Assembly: GCA_905221605.1 (NCBI GenBank)
Contig: CAJNDS010002445.1
Span: 302,501-366,500, forward strand
Source: Symbiodinium natans
Taxonomy: Eukaryota > Sar > Dinophyceae > Suessiales > Symbiodiniaceae
DNA: 64,000 nt
Direction: 5' to 3'
Part shown: one piece after another, positions 10,747 through 21,511 of the stretch
Layout: every line of letters begins with the position of its first letter
Numbering within the stretch: the stretch's first letter is position 1
Program-made: the position numbers and the translations under genes
The notes under the pieces: generated by a model
The model's database searches: none
What the model saw: only the letters and a program-made list of their open reading frames with translations
Told to the model about the DNA's origin: nothing

Positions 10747-10815
10747 GTTAGCTTCGGGGTGGGGATGATCGAAGTACGCAGTTACCTGTGGGACTTTCTG
10801 TGGGGTTCCCTGCAG
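10747..10815 (+). CDS. Candidate exon (VSFGVGMIEVRSYLWDF...)
   Basis: Twenty-three codons lie between CACACAG and GATTCT (GA-type donor): VSFGVGMIEVRSYLWDF then LWGSLQ. Aromatic and hydrophobic spacing suggests a folded domain. Phase 0 at both ends agrees with its neighbours. Confidence 0.55.
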
Positions 10816-10873
10816 GATTCTCTGGGGGTTTAGGGTTTAGGGTTTAGGGTTTAGGGTGCGGGGATCCTGTCAG

Positions 10874-10944
10874 GCTCTCAGCGCCTGGCGCACGGGCGCG
10901 GCCGAAGGGAGTGGATACGGTGACGCCTGGGGCAAAGACTTCGG
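10874..10944 (+). CDS. Candidate exon (ALSAWRTGAAEGSGYGDAWG)
   Basis: After CTGTCAG the frame reads ALSAWRTGAAEGSGYGDAW then GKDF and ends GG before GTTTAGGG. It starts in phase 0, matching the end of the exon at 10747-10815. The donor GT is the first base pair of the TTTAGGG-like run. Confidence 0.5.
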
Positions 10945-11160
10945 GTTTAGGGTTTAGGTTTGTGACTGGAGCTTAGGATCCCTACCTACTTGGGGTTTAT
11001 GGCCTACGGGTCCAGGGTTTCGGGCTCAGTCTTCTAATTACATCGTGTGGGTTTAGAGTTTAGGAGCTTAGGGTTTCGGATATCTAGGGGTGCAGCTGAG
11101 GGTCCCCCGCGGGTTGAGGGGTTACAAGAAGAAGGAAGGTTGCACCGGGGTCTGGGGCTT

Positions 11161-11265
11161 AGGGTTTAGGGTTTAGGGTTTAGGGTTTAGGGTTTAGGGT
11201 TTAGGGTTTAGGGTTTAGGGTTTAGGGTTTAGGGTTTAGGGTTTAGGGTTAGGGTTTAGGGCTAG
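11161..11265 (+). repeat. TTTAGGG array
   Basis: About 13 near-perfect TTTAGGG units with one AGGG variant at the end. It lies inside a presumed intron or between exons. Confidence 0.95.
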
Positions 11266-11559
11266 GGTTTGGGCTGCATGATCACGTTAGGCGATCTGTG
11301 GTAATCGACCTATTTTGCACTCTAAACCGTAAACTCCAAACCCTAGAGCCTAAACCCTAAACCCCAAGTGGGGGGGAACTAGCGTCTGGGAGGTCGAGAG
11401 CCAAAGGGGGTTTAGGACGTGAGGGGCTTCAGGGTTTTGGCTTTCGGGTTTGGGTTGAGGGTTTTAGGGCTTTTCGGGTTAGAGGCTTAGGGGTTCAGGG
11501 TTTTACCCTAAGCCCTAGAAGCCTCAAGGCGAAACCCCATGCTTCTTGAAACTAGGCAG

Positions 11560-11650
11560 GCTCTAGGGACATTTTATATTTTCCCTTGCGGGGTTGAAGG
11601 GGATCATACTCAGGAACATTGTTTCAAAGGGTGTTTAGGGCCATCCTAGA
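11560..11650 (+). repeat. Dispersed ~95-bp family, copy 1
   Basis: The sequence shares CTAGGGACATTTTATATTTTC and AGGGGATCATA(T/C)TCAGGAACA with copies near 24080, 36645, 39180 and 49840. The copies are about 90-100 bp and occur in the same orientation. Confidence 0.65.
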
Positions 11651-11977
11651 TAAGAAGCATGTCTAGTCGCTCGCTGCTGATCTCTTGGGATAGTTCTAGG
11701 CTTGGAGCACTTGTGCTTCTTGCCTCGTCGTCTTGTGCAAGTGACACACCACATATGACATCGCCTGTCGCTTTTCGGATGTGTTCGATGCTGCTTTCCT
11801 TCTTGTAGGAGTGAGAACACAGGATGGGGCCAAACCATGACAATCAAAACAGTACCTGCAAGGGGGACCCTACCTAATTCACTTAGTTGCTGGGCAGGTA
11901 ACAGGCAACCTTACACTGCTTTGGTTTCTGACAACTTGCTCAAAACCTAGACCAGCACCCCTCCAAGGAAATAGCGC

Positions 11978-12145
11978 CCGAAACCCGAAACCCGAAACCC
12001 GAAACCCGAAACCCTAAACCCTAAACCCTAAACCCTAAACCCTAAACCCTAAACCCTAAACCCTAAACCCTAAACCCTAAACCCTAAACCCTAAACCCTA
12101 AACCCTAAACCCTAACCCCTAAACCCTAACCCCTAAACCCTTAAC
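11978..12145 (-). repeat. CCCGAAA then CCCTAAA array
   Basis: Five CCCGAAA units pass into about 17 CCCTAAA units and then CCCCTAAA variants. Homogeneous blocks of variants suggest slippage or unequal exchange. Confidence 0.95.
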
Positions 12146-12179
12146 CCTAAATCCCTGGGCCGAACCGCCCCCCAAGCCA

Positions 12180-12230
12180 AGAACACGCCTCGGTCTGGAT
12201 GTTCGACGTGGGCACCCCGACCCTTGGTGA
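12180..12230 (+). CDS. Candidate exon (EHASVWMFDVGTPTL)
   Basis: After GCCAAG the frame reads EHASVWMFDVGTPTL before GGTGAC. It sits between a CCCTAAA array upstream and TTTAGGG repeats downstream (12257-12335), the flanking order typical of exons here. Confidence 0.45.
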   Translation, partial: RTRLGLDVRRGHPDPW

Positions 12231-12419
12231 CCAAATGGACCCAAGAACCCCCCCCAAGGGTTTAGGGGTTTAGGGTTTAGGGGTTTAGGGTTCAGGGTTT
12301 AGGGTTCAGGGTTTAGGGTTTAGGGTTTAGGGCTACCAAGAGTTGAGGGTTTAGGCTTTAGGTTTTAGGGTTTGGGGCTTTGGGTTTAGCGTTGGTTTAG
12401 CGTTGGTTTAGGGTTATTC

Positions 12420-13300
12420 CAGGAGCCACCTATTATTCAATATTCTTCATCGGCTAAGACTACAACATAGCTTTACTGGTGGTATTTTTGATATTCGGCG
12501 GGGGGGGGGGGGGGTCGGATAGTAGTGATACAGCAGCCCCACAAAATCTTGCCAAGAACCCCTCCATAACTATCGCTTAATAATACGAGTTCCAACAGCC
12601 CTGTACCTCAAACCCCACACCCCTACATTAGACCCAAAGAGCCCCACTACCCCTTAATCAAAGAATATTCCCGAAACTGCAGGGCGGTCCTGACTGATGA
12701 ATGAAGATACACTCCTTAAGTAATCGGGTTTATGGTTTAGGGTTTTGGGTTTAGGGTCATCTTCCGACAACAGTTAGTGATTTTGACCATGCCTACGTTG
12801 GCTCGATCACAAATAAGAAGATCAAATCCGCAGGAAAACCTATAGTTAGGGTTTATGCGCTTTTGGCTTCAACAAAACACAAGCTGGCATGAGTTATTGG
12901 CCTTTCAGTGTGCGTTTCTCTATCAACTTTAATTTCATCAGCATCTTCATTGGTAGCATAATCATTTTTTGAACTAGTCTTTGGATTTCCTTCTTCGAAA
13001 TGGGTCCGTAGTCCGTCCTTCATGACACGCTGAGAGTTCTACACCGTTCCGTTAAGTCAAGCCGCCTGAGACAAACTTTCAGGATGCCCTCTTTTATACA
13101 TTACATTCCAATCATGAACCTTGCAATATACATATACACACCCTCTTCAGCGCAATCCATCGAGGTAATTCGATACATGAATATCTTGTCCTTCTCCTGT
13201 GGGGTCGTACTGTCACAGTGCATAATGAGGTTTATCGAGAAATCTTTGAGCAAGGTCCTTCGTCAAGGTGCCTTTGAGCATGACGTCGGATGCCGAAGCC
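12420..13300. other. Repeat-poor stretch without a clear gene
   Basis: The sequence is AT-richer, with short poly-G near 12500-12513 and no telomere-like arrays except near 12728-12755. No exon could be supported. Confidence 0.4.
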
Positions 13301-13607
13301 GCTTCATACCTTTTCGTTCAAGCGTTTAGCGGCTGCCATGTCGATGGCCACCGCCCCGTCTTTGCTGTCCTGGCAGTCCCGGTTGACACAAGGCGTGAAG
13401 ATCATGCCGAGCTGGATTTGAGTCTGGCTGTGACAGAACCTCCACTGCCTGTGGTGCAGTTGAATGCACGCGAAAAAGAGTGCCTGCATCTCCGTGCGAC
13501 CACGTGTCTTTCAGTGGCAATTCTCCAGCGAGGCCAACCAGACGTTCTCTTCATAGCTTTGTCCCGCCGTCGCAACTGTTTGGACGCTGGCGAGGGAAAA
13601 CAGCCAG

Positions 13608-13674
13608 TTTGAACACCTTGGCGGTCGTGAGGTGGGCGAGCACATCGCGGCTCTGATGGAAGAAGAAGAGCAAC
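13608..13674 (+). CDS. Candidate exon (FEHLGGREVGEHIAALMEEE)
   Basis: The frame reads FEHLGGREVGEHIAALMEEE then EQ between CAGCCAG and GTGAGT, a good donor. An acidic helix is likely. Upstream open pieces at about 13322-13404 (RLAAAMSMATAPSLLSWQ) and 13515-13544 (WQFSSEANQ) may be further exons. Minus-strand frames over the same DNA are also open, so strand rests on the splice signals. Confidence 0.5.
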
Positions 13675-14399
13675 GTGAGTGTTTTGCCCTCAGTTGGTTA
13701 TTCTGACGCTGTCGCGCACGAGATTTCCCTGCAGTGGATGTTACGCTGGTCATATGTTCTAGTTGCATTCAGGGTGATCATGTCGTGTAAATCAACCGAA
13801 AAACACGGGGGTCGTAGTAACGAACATTTTAACATCAAGAAACAATCAAAAGCACTCAGTGTAGCAAGAAGCTGTATCTGTACGACTCAAGCTCGACGCC
13901 AGTACTAGGTGCCAATAGCACCAGTGTAACAGCCGACGAAAATCCAAAATATCGTTCTTCTGCCGGGTTTACAACTCAGCGGGAATCCAGCTACGAGCAA
14001 TCACGTTGGACCGCTTGCAACAGGAAATGTCGCGTGGCATGGTAACATGTGTTATGCTACGTTCACACAGAACCGGAGTCATCCAGCCTAGCTTGTTATA
14101 AGCGTCAAAGTTGTTTTCGAAGCCCTTTGCCCTAAGCGCTACGTTCAACCTTAGATCTTTCACACATGTCCGCATATATGCTAGCAGCGCGGCGCCGACT
14201 AAAACGAAGTATTGCAATGGCCTCGAAGGTGTTGGCGCAGTGTGACTTCTGCCCATGGGCTCTGATTATCAAAGTGATGAAATTCCAAAAAGCACGGGTA
14301 AATATGGTGGCAGGAATTACGTCTCTCTTAAGGTACGCAGCCAAATGTTTGCGGTTTAGGATTTAGGCTAAACCCTAAACCCTAAACCCTAAACCATGG

Positions 14400-14600
14400 T
14401 TGCGCGTGTCTGCGTTTTCCTGTTGCGCGATTCCGCGTTTTCTGGTTGTATGAACACGCAGTACTGCCAGCATGAGTAAGTGCTTTTGTCAGCATGAGTA
14501 CATGTTTCGTGGTTGCACGCGCTTTCAAGTTGCACTAGTTAATCCGCGTTTTTGGTCGTAGGAATCTGCGCTTACGGAGAGTTGCGTGAATCTGCGTTTC
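14400..14600. repeat. Degenerate TCTGCGTTTNC repeats
   Basis: Variants of (T/C)CTGCGTTTTC(C/T)TGTTGC and AGCATGAGTA recur about six times. They end where the candidate coding segment at 14650 begins. Confidence 0.4.
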
Positions 14601-14649
14601 CGTGGCAGGAGTGTCCACCCCCAGAGAACCCCACAGAGAAATGCCGCAG

Positions 14650-14804
14650 CCTTTCAGCGGCTTTCTGGTCTTGCGCAGCCCTGGGCTCGGTCCCTCTTTC
14701 ACGACATCTCAGAACATGTCATGTCCTGCCTTGCGTCGCGACAGAAACTTATACGGCCATCTCTGCTTCACTGTTTGAAAGAGTTATGGAGCCTATCTGT
14801 TTGA
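14650..14804 (+). CDS. Candidate coding segment, possible C-terminus
   Basis: After GCCGCAG the frame reads AFQRLSGLAQPWARSLFHD, ISEHVMSCLASRQKL, then IRPSLLHCLKELWSLSV and a TGA at 14802-14804. Amphipathic character suggests real protein. It may end in the stop or splice out earlier, for example before GTTTGA. No family recognised. Confidence 0.4.
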
Positions 14805-15139
14805 AGATGCTCGTAGGTCCTGGCTTGAGGATTTCTATGTCAAGTGAAATAGTTTCCGAATGTTCTGGGACCCACTGGGCGGGTGGGTGTGTTTCCGTCG
14901 CTTGGCAAGCTGCTTGAATCTGCTAGACTAGTGAATGCTTTGTTTGCCCTAATGCCTAAACCCCAACCCTAAACTCTAAACCCGAAACCTTAAACCCTAA
15001 ACCCTGAAGCCTGAACCCTGAACCCCGGTTCCTAAACCCTTAACCCTAAACCCTTAAACCCTAAGCCCTTTAACCCTAAACACGTAAACCCGTAGACCCG
15101 ACACCCCAATTTGGGAAACACACCCTCTTGAGTCCCAAG

Positions 15140-15187
15140 GAGGAGCGCCTGGAGCGGCTGGAGCGACGCGAGTGGCTCGGAGACCCC
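15140..15187 (+). CDS. Candidate coiled-coil exon (EERLERLERREWLGDP)
   Basis: Sixteen codons lie between CCCAAG and GTTTGG in phase 0 at both ends. The peptide is a charged helix. CCCTAA-like repeats precede it and TTTAGGG-like repeats follow. Confidence 0.55.
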
Positions 15188-15672
15188 GTTTGGGGCTTGA
15201 GGGTTAAAAGGGTTTAGGGGTTGAGGGTTGAGGGTTTAGGGTTAGGGTATTTTAGGGGTGTAGGGAATTAGGGGTTTCGGGTGGCCCTTGAGTTAGGAAT
15301 AGACTGTCAGTTCGTTCAGTTACCTCTCCTTTTTTCTGGTGACGGATTTTTGCGTTTCCATGCGGCCGCAGCTTTCCTTCGACGCTGCCGGGCTTGAGAA
15401 CCCCAGTAGCAGAGCTACACCCTATGAAAAACAAAGCCTTGCACTCTACAACCTCGATCTTTCTTTGTTCCCCCTTATACTCACGGTCCTTAACAAGGAT
15501 TCTAGTGCCCCTCTACTGCAATCCCTATTAAGGACTGTTAGTACAAGGGGGAACATCCCAACTGAATCCTCTCAAGCCCATCCCAACTAAATCCTCTCAA
15601 GCCCGAAGCCCTGAAGCTAACCCCCAAACCCTAAACCCTAAACCCTAAAACTGTTCTCGTCGAGCAGCCGAG

Positions 15673-15736
15673 GAAGCGAAGGGACCGCCATGACAGCCTC
15701 GACTCCTGCAGCACGGAGGCACGGCCAAGTTCCCGG
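15673..15736 (+). CDS. Candidate exon (KRRDRHDSLDSCSTEARPSS)
   Basis: One base plus 21 codons follow GCCGAG and end before GTGTGG. The peptide KRRDRHDSLDSCSTEARPSS plus R is Ser/Arg-rich and probably disordered. CCCTAAA lies upstream and TTTAGGG downstream. Confidence 0.5.
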
Positions 15737-15889
15737 GTGTGGGTTGGCGTCGAGGGTTTAGGGTTTAGGGTTTAGGGTTTAGGGTTGAGGGTGTGTCAGG
15801 GGAGGGCGCGCGCTCGGGTGTGAAACACCCCGGGCCGCGCGCTCGCGTTGCCCGTCAGCCCACCCCGGCCACCCAAACTATACTCTATT

Positions 15890-16480
15890 AGGGTTTAGGG
15901 TTTATGGAATTTATTTTCTTGTGCCCTGATGCTTGCTTTGACGTTGTTAGGGTTTAAGCTGGGGTTGGGGGTAGCCTCGGCCCTTTTCGGGGCTTGGGCG
16001 TGTCAGGGCCCGTAGAGGCCCTTATTTAGTTGAAGGTTGCTCCTGGATTCCCCGTTTAAGGGCCTCAAGTGGCTCTTGGGGCCTTTTGGGGACTTCCTGG
16101 GGGCTTGCCTGGCCCTTCGGGGTAAAATGAAGGGGTGCCCAAAACCATCGATTTCAGTACAAAAAAATCGCATTTTTCATTGCTGGTACGGGCATCCTGG
16201 GGTCCCCCCCCCTTCTTTTAGGGGGCCTTCTGAAGTCTTTTGAAGCCTTTTGGTGGCTCTTGGGGTCTCTCGGGGCCCTGTTCGGACCTTCGGCGTGTCA
16301 GGGGCCGTAGAGGCTTTATTCATTTGAAGGTCAGGGAACCTATTAGTTTTTTTTCGCCAATGAGTATTTCAATCGCTAGGGGTTAAGCTGGGGTTCGGGG
16401 TAGCCTCCCCCCTTTTCGGGCCTTCGGCACATCAGCGCCCGCGTAGAGCCTTGGCCCCAAAACACCCTTGGCCTTTGACC
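15890..16480 (+). repeat. Three diverged copies of a ~300-bp GC-rich repeat
   Basis: The string GGGGTAGCCTC..CCCTTTTCGGG(G/C)CTT and the string GTGTCAGG(G)CCCGTAGAGGC recur near 15965, 16280 and 16385. ORFs here are read as chance frames. Confidence 0.55.
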
Positions 16481-16571
16481 CCCCAAACCCCGGCAAAGGG
16501 TTACGATTTGGGGTTATATGGTCTGGGTGCCGGCCATCCCTTCGCCGAGTACTGACGTTGTCGTAAAATAG

Positions 16572-16603
16572 GCCGATCTCCGTTGGCCTGTCCAGGACAG
16601 ACG
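16572..16603 (+). CDS. Candidate micro-exon (ADLRWPVQDR)
   Basis: A 32-bp segment lies between AAAATAG and GTGAGG. Good borders but very short. Confidence 0.3.
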
Positions 16604-16720
16604 GTGAGGCTTCACCCTCACCTTTCCGTTTCTTCTTTTCGCTTGGGCGCTCGGGCTGTAAGGCCCTCGGCCGAGCGTTCGGGGTCTGTCGCTCGACGGA
16701 AGCGACCCCTCACTTAGTTT

Positions 16721-16825
16721 AGGGGTTAGGGTTTAGGGTTTAGGGTTTAGGGTTTAGGGTTTAGGGTTTAGGGTTTAGGGTTTAGGGTTTAGGGTTTAGG
16801 GTTTAGGGTTTAGGGTTTAGGGTTC
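16721..16825 (+). repeat. TTTAGGG array
   Basis: About 14 perfect TTTAGGG units. It is followed by a short CCCTACACCC run, so the two orientations meet near 16828. Confidence 0.95.
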
Positions 16826-17104
16826 CATAAACCCTACACCCTAAGCCCGGCGCCAGTACTAGGACCCAGAGTAGGACCCAGAGTAGGCCTTTGCCCTTGC
16901 CCTTGCCCTTGAAAGCCCATTGAAGCCAAAAAGGGCACCCCTTTTATGCCTCGGTTGGTCTTGGGTCTAGAACCCGAAACCCGAAACCCTAAACCCTAAA
17001 CGCTAAACCCCAAACCCTAAACCCTAAACCCTAAACCTTAAACCTTAAACCTTAAACCTTAAACCCTAAATCCTTAGTCCCAAAGCACGCAGCCCAGAAA
17101 AGGT

Positions 17105-17160
17105 GAAGTGCCGACTTGCCCGGCTTCAAACAACCCCGGCTTAGACATGTACCCACTGAA
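17105..17160 (+). CDS. Candidate exon (EVPTCPASNNPGLDMYPL)
   Basis: After GAAAAG the frame reads EVPTCPASNNPGLDMYPL before AAGCCC (GC-type donor). It could be the start of the PDZ region that follows, but that is inference. Confidence 0.35.
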
Positions 17161-17645
17161 GCCCTCAAAGCACGAGTCCCCGTGACCCCTCTTCAACCCC
17201 TCGAATCCCCCCCTCCCCCAATATCCCGAACTAAACACCCAAAACCCCTTAAACCTTAAATCCGAAACCCTAGCCCTAAACCCAAGCACCCTAAACCCCT
17301 TAAACCGTAAATCCGAAACCCTACCATAAACGCCCTAAACCCCCTTAAACCTTAAATCCGAAACCCCAGCCCTAAACCCTAAACACCCTAACCCCTTAAA
17401 CCTTGAATCCGAAACCCGAAGCTCGCTAAACCCAAGCACACGGAACGCGCCCAGGAGTCCCTTGCTGGGGTTGAGGGTTTAGGGTTCAGGGTTTAGGGTT
17501 TAGGGTTTATTTGTTGGGTTCATGGTCCACGTCTTTTCCAACAGTAAACAAACAGGTTTGGGTGTTGTGTGCTTAGTGAAAGTCAGCCTCGGCTTGTTGT
17601 GGCAGATGTTTAGGTTTTGGTCCCCAGGGCCTAAACCATAACCGC

Positions 17646-17760
17646 CCTAAACCCTAAACCCTAAACCCTAAACCCTAAACCCTAAACCCTAAACCCTAAA
17701 CCCTAAACCCTAAACCCTAAACCCTAAACCCTATACCCTATAAACCCTAAACCCCAAACC
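17646..17760 (-). repeat. CCCTAAA array
   Basis: About 13 CCCTAAA units with a few CCCTATA variants, ending 30 bp before the acceptor of the exon at 17791. Confidence 0.95.
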
Positions 17761-17790
17761 CCAAATCCCAAAGCTTAAACCCTGAACGAG

Positions 17791-17817
17791 GTGCCATCTG
17801 AGCCGACGCCCCTCGAG
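17791..17817 (+). CDS. Candidate micro-exon (VPSEPTPLE)
   Basis: Nine codons lie between GAACGAG and GCTAGA (GC-type donor) in phase 0. CCCTAAA precedes and TTTAGGG (17845-17910) follows, the typical exon setting. Confidence 0.4.
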
Positions 17818-18164
17818 GCTAGAAGCCCAGACTAAGCCATGTGTGGGTTTAGGGTTTAGGGTTTAGGGTTTAGAGTTGAGGGTTTAGGGTTTAGGGTTTA
17901 GGGTTTCGGGCTCAGTCTTCTAAATCCTGTGGTTTAGCAGTTTCGGAGTTTAGGGGGTCCTACACTATGAGGCATTGAGACTCCAAAGTCCACATATCCT
18001 AGACGCTGAACCCTAAGTACTAAGCCCTAAATCCGCACATCGGCCCGAAGTCCTAAACCCTAACCCCCTTAAAAACCTCAATCCTAATATACACATTACA
18101 CTGCCACAAACTCCTACCTTAAACCGTAAGACCTCAGTCGGCCCGGGTCCTAGGAACCCCAAAA

Positions 18165-18270
18165 CCCTAAACCCTAAACCCTAAACCCTGGACCCTAAAC
18201 CCCAAACCCCAAACCCCAAACCCCAAACCCCAAACCCTAAACCCTAAACCCTAAACCCTAAACCCTAAAC
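18165..18270 (-). repeat. CCCTAAA/CCCCAAA array
   Basis: Blocks of CCCTAAA, then CCCCAAA, then CCCTAAA end 28 bp before the first PDZ exon at 18299. Confidence 0.95.
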
Positions 18271-18298
18271 AAGGGGAATAAGGGCCCACGGTCCCAAG

Positions 18299-20608
18299 GT
18301 GGCCGAGGTCGACACGCGCGTGGGCCAGTTCACTCCCGTCGCCGAATGGAACTTCCGCGAGGCCCATCGTGCCCACCGAGGCGTGGCGAGCCCATTCTTT
18401 GAGGGGGGAAGGGGGTTTAGGGCTTAGTGTTTAGGGAGGACCCAAAAGCCTTTGAGGAGTTTGGTTTTTAGGGTGTAAAAACCTCCCAACCCTAGACCCC
18501 AAATCCGAAACCCTCCGAAATTGGGGATTTCTTGGGTTGAGGTCAACCCCACATCCGAATTTTCTCCCCGAGGTGGCCTCGCGCACCGGCCACACATGCC
18601 CTTGTACCCTATAGCTGGCCCCCCCAGGTCGGCATGAGCGCCGCGCCACCTGGGTCCCTAGGACCCGCAGCGGTATGATTTCACTTTTTGTCTTGGGCTT
18701 AGGGTTTTGGGTTTAGGGAGTTAAGTTTCGGATTAGGGCTCAGGGTTTTCCAAGCCATCTTTTTTTGGAAAGCCGTGCTCTTACAAACCCCATAAAGCAG
18801 GGTTTAGGGTTAAGGGTTTAGGGGCTTGGGGTTTAGGGTTTGGGGTTTAGGGTTTAGGGGTTGTGTGCCGATCTTTGTGGGGAGCCAAGGACATTAAGCC
18901 TGGCGACAAGATTTTGGCCGTCAATGGCACGGAGGCACGTATTGAGGGTTGGGGTTGAGGTTTCCATACAGGATGTTATCATATCATGATATCACAATAC
19001 AACAAGATAGCAAGATAATCGCAGAAGAATACATCATAGAAAGATACAATATGGTCATGCTCGTAGCCTTATAGACAAATTATGGTTTACTATAGTACAA
19101 ATTTTAGCTTAATAGTAGAACAGCATAGTGCTGTAACAGTATAGCAGTATACCAAGATAATAATAGAATAGTATCGTCTTTTCATAGTATCATGGTATCA
19201 TTTCATTTGACAGTAATGAACTAATAACCAGGTCATAAGATGATAAGATCACAAGATAGTGAGCCAATAGGATACACATACTACATGATAATATAGCAAT
19301 GTAGGACGCAGGTTTTGCGGGCCTGTGGTTCAGGCTTCGTTGCTTTTCGGGGTGTGTCGAGTGTCATTGTCCCCTCAACGTCTGCCCTGAGCTCTACTTT
19401 GAAGGTTCATGGGGAGTAGTAATATGGCTTACCTTACTCATACCTTGCTTCTATCTTAATCGGGTTTATAATCGAGGGTACCTTAGCCCCTATTTTGGGC
19501 TGTGAGCAGGGGGAACATCCCAACCTACGCCCCCTAAACCCTAAACCCTAAACCCTAAACCCTAAACCCTAAACCCTAAACCCTAAACCCTAAACCCTAA
19601 ACCCTAAACCCTAAACCCTAAACCCTAAACCCTAAACCCTAAACCCTAAACCCTAAACCCGAAGACACCCTTCTTCAGGCCAATGATCGGGCCATGCTGC
19701 AAGAGCTGCAGTCGGCGGCCAGCATGGACTCACCCAAGGATCCCAGTTCCCTTTTGTTTAAGGATGGGAGGTTTGCCCTTAAACCCTAAACCCAAAACCC
19801 TAAACCCTAAACCCTAAACCCTAATCCCTAAACCCTGAACCCTGAACCCTAAACCCTAAACCCTAAACCCTAAACCCTAAACCCTGCAGAACCTGGACCT
19901 CAAGCTGGAGCGGGAGATGGCCGACGTCTTCGGGCCCTCCCCGGCCCCACGCGTCGAGGCGCCGCTGAGCTGGCGGCCGCCGCGGCCGGAGGTGGATTTT
20001 ATGGGTTTAGGGTTTAGGGTTTAGGGGTTTAGGGTTTAGGGGTTTATAGGGTTTAGGGGTGTTTAGGGGAGTAGGGGTGTAGGGTTTAGGGGTTTATGGG
20101 TTCAGTGTTTAGGGTTTAGGGTTTAGTGTTTAGGGTTTAGGGGTTTAGGGGTTTAGGGGTTTAAGGGTTTAGGGGTTCAGGGGTTCAGGCCCTGAGCTGC
20201 ACCTGAGAAGGACCGACGGCGTCACTCGGACTCGGCGCTGCCCCCGGAGCCCTTGAGCAGCAGAGGGCCATGGCCCACTGAGAGGCGGTTGGGTTTGGGG
20301 TTTGGGGTTTATGGTTTCGGGTTTAGGGTTTAGGGTTTAGGGTTTTGGGTTTAGGGTTTAGGGTTTAGGGTTGAGTGTTGAGGGTTTTCTTCTCCCGACT
20401 TGGGGTGAAGAGGGTTCCCTCAGCCCCTATACCTCAAGGACCCTGAACCTCGAACGAACCCAGAAGACCCGCGCCATTTTGGGTCGAAGGCGTTGGCTTC
20501 AGGGTACCTGCAGGTTCTTAGTAGGCAATTCGGGAAGCAGGTACCTCATATATGTATATGTATATATGTTTTCTAAAATATGTATATATATATATCTAGA
20601 GAGAGAGA

Positions 20609-20643
<35 letters not shown>

Positions 20644-20969
20644 CTGTAAAGTAAAGACCCAGCACGCTTAGCAGGCATGGCAGCCAGGCAATCTGTTGCA
20701 TGGGCGGATAACACCACTCATAAACAGTATATGAATTCCTGTGCAAAAAAACCCTACACCAGAAAAGTAATCATAGCAATATACTAATACACTCATATAG
20801 CATCATAGCAGCATAAGACGAAAATATCACGTTGCTGCGAGCAGTCCGCTGCGAGCTGCGAGGCGTTCCGCGTCCGCGCAGCCGAGCGCCGATCGCTCGG
20901 ATCCCGGCTCCAACTTGTTGGCTCCTCCCAGCGCGCGGTGGGCAGCCGAGCCCTCGCTGGGAGACTTGG
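18299..20969 (+). CDS. PDZ-domain protein gene (multi-exon, part)
   Basis: Six exons join in one phase: 18299-18361, 18890-18934, 19679-19738, 19890-19991, 20211-20284 and 20842-20969. In order they give VAEVDTRVGQFTPVAEWNF, DIKPGDKILAVNGTE, ANDRAMLQELQSAASM, NLDLKLEREMADVFG, then Arg/Ser/Pro-rich peptides. The string IKPGDKILAVNG followed by a helix (RAMLQELQ) and a strand (LDLKLERE) is the back half of a PDZ fold; PDZ domains usually bind C-terminal peptides. The tail after LERE looks disordered. The start is not identified; exons at 15-17.8 kb may belong. After 20969 the next candidate (21080-21122, ASSAEPRPPPTPSK before GTGAGG) does not join cleanly, so the 3' end lies at 21.1-21.2 kb. 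Confidence 0.7.
18890..18934 (+). CDS. PDZ exon carrying IKPGDKILAVNG
   Basis: Fifteen codons between GCCAAG and GCACGT (GC-type donor). IKPGDKILAVNG is the conserved PDZ strand-turn-strand segment. Phase 0 at both ends. Confidence 0.75.
18965..19310. repeat. AT-rich degenerate ATAG/ATCAT tract in an intron
   Basis: About 340 bp of AT-rich DNA with many short words such as AGATAG, CATAGTA and ATCATG. Similar but shorter tracts lie at 20755-20830 and 29225-29295. No coding signal. Confidence 0.6.
19532..19662 (-). repeat. CCCTAAA array (about 18 units)
   Basis: Near-perfect units end just before the acceptor of the PDZ exon at 19679. Confidence 0.97.
20570..20641. repeat. (AT)n and (GA)n microsatellites
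   Basis: A TATATA tract passes into a GA-dinucleotide run interrupted once by GGG, ending at GTCCTG. Confidence 0.95.
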
Positions 20970-21079
20970 GTGGGCACTTCTTGGAAGATGTTTTTTATGA
21001 TTCTCCCCTCTTGTTGGGTTTTCAGAGGAGAATATAAAGTATTTAAAGGGTTTTTTAGGAGCAACCTAGGAGACACCAG

Positions 21080-21188
21080 GGCCTCGTCCGCGGAGCCGCG
21101 GCCGCCCCCGACGCCGTCCAAGGTGAGGGGCCGCGAGTTTGGCTCGAGCAGCCTGAACCAAGCTGCTCGCGCGATGCTCCACTGCTAG
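21080..21188 (+). CDS. Candidate 3' end of the PDZ gene
   Basis: After ACACCAG the frame ASSAEPRPPPTPSK ends at GTGAGG. Reading on without splicing gives VRGREFGSSSLNQAARAMLHC and a TAG at 21186-21188. In the other phase a TGA closes near 21126. Which applies cannot be decided from sequence. Confidence 0.35.
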
Positions 21189-21511
21189 ACCCTGGTTCTC
21201 AGGAAGCATGCTTCAACCCCTGCTTCCCCCCAGAACCCCAAGATCTAGCAGGGCTCAAGAGTGGCCTGGAGTCCTAAAACCCAGTCCATGGCGGGAACGC
21301 AGGCCATGTGACGGAGGATGATGGATCCCATTGTGTGGTTCCTATTGTGGGGTGGTGCAGGGTTTAGGGTTTAGTGTTTTGGGGTTTGCGTACACAGGCG
21401 TTCGTACACAGGGGTCATGATTAGGGGTACAGGCGGCATAGGGGCCAAGCTGGAATCGTTTTTGCATTCACATGGCCAGTTTTGAAGGTAGACCCGACAC
21501 CTCGTACACCT

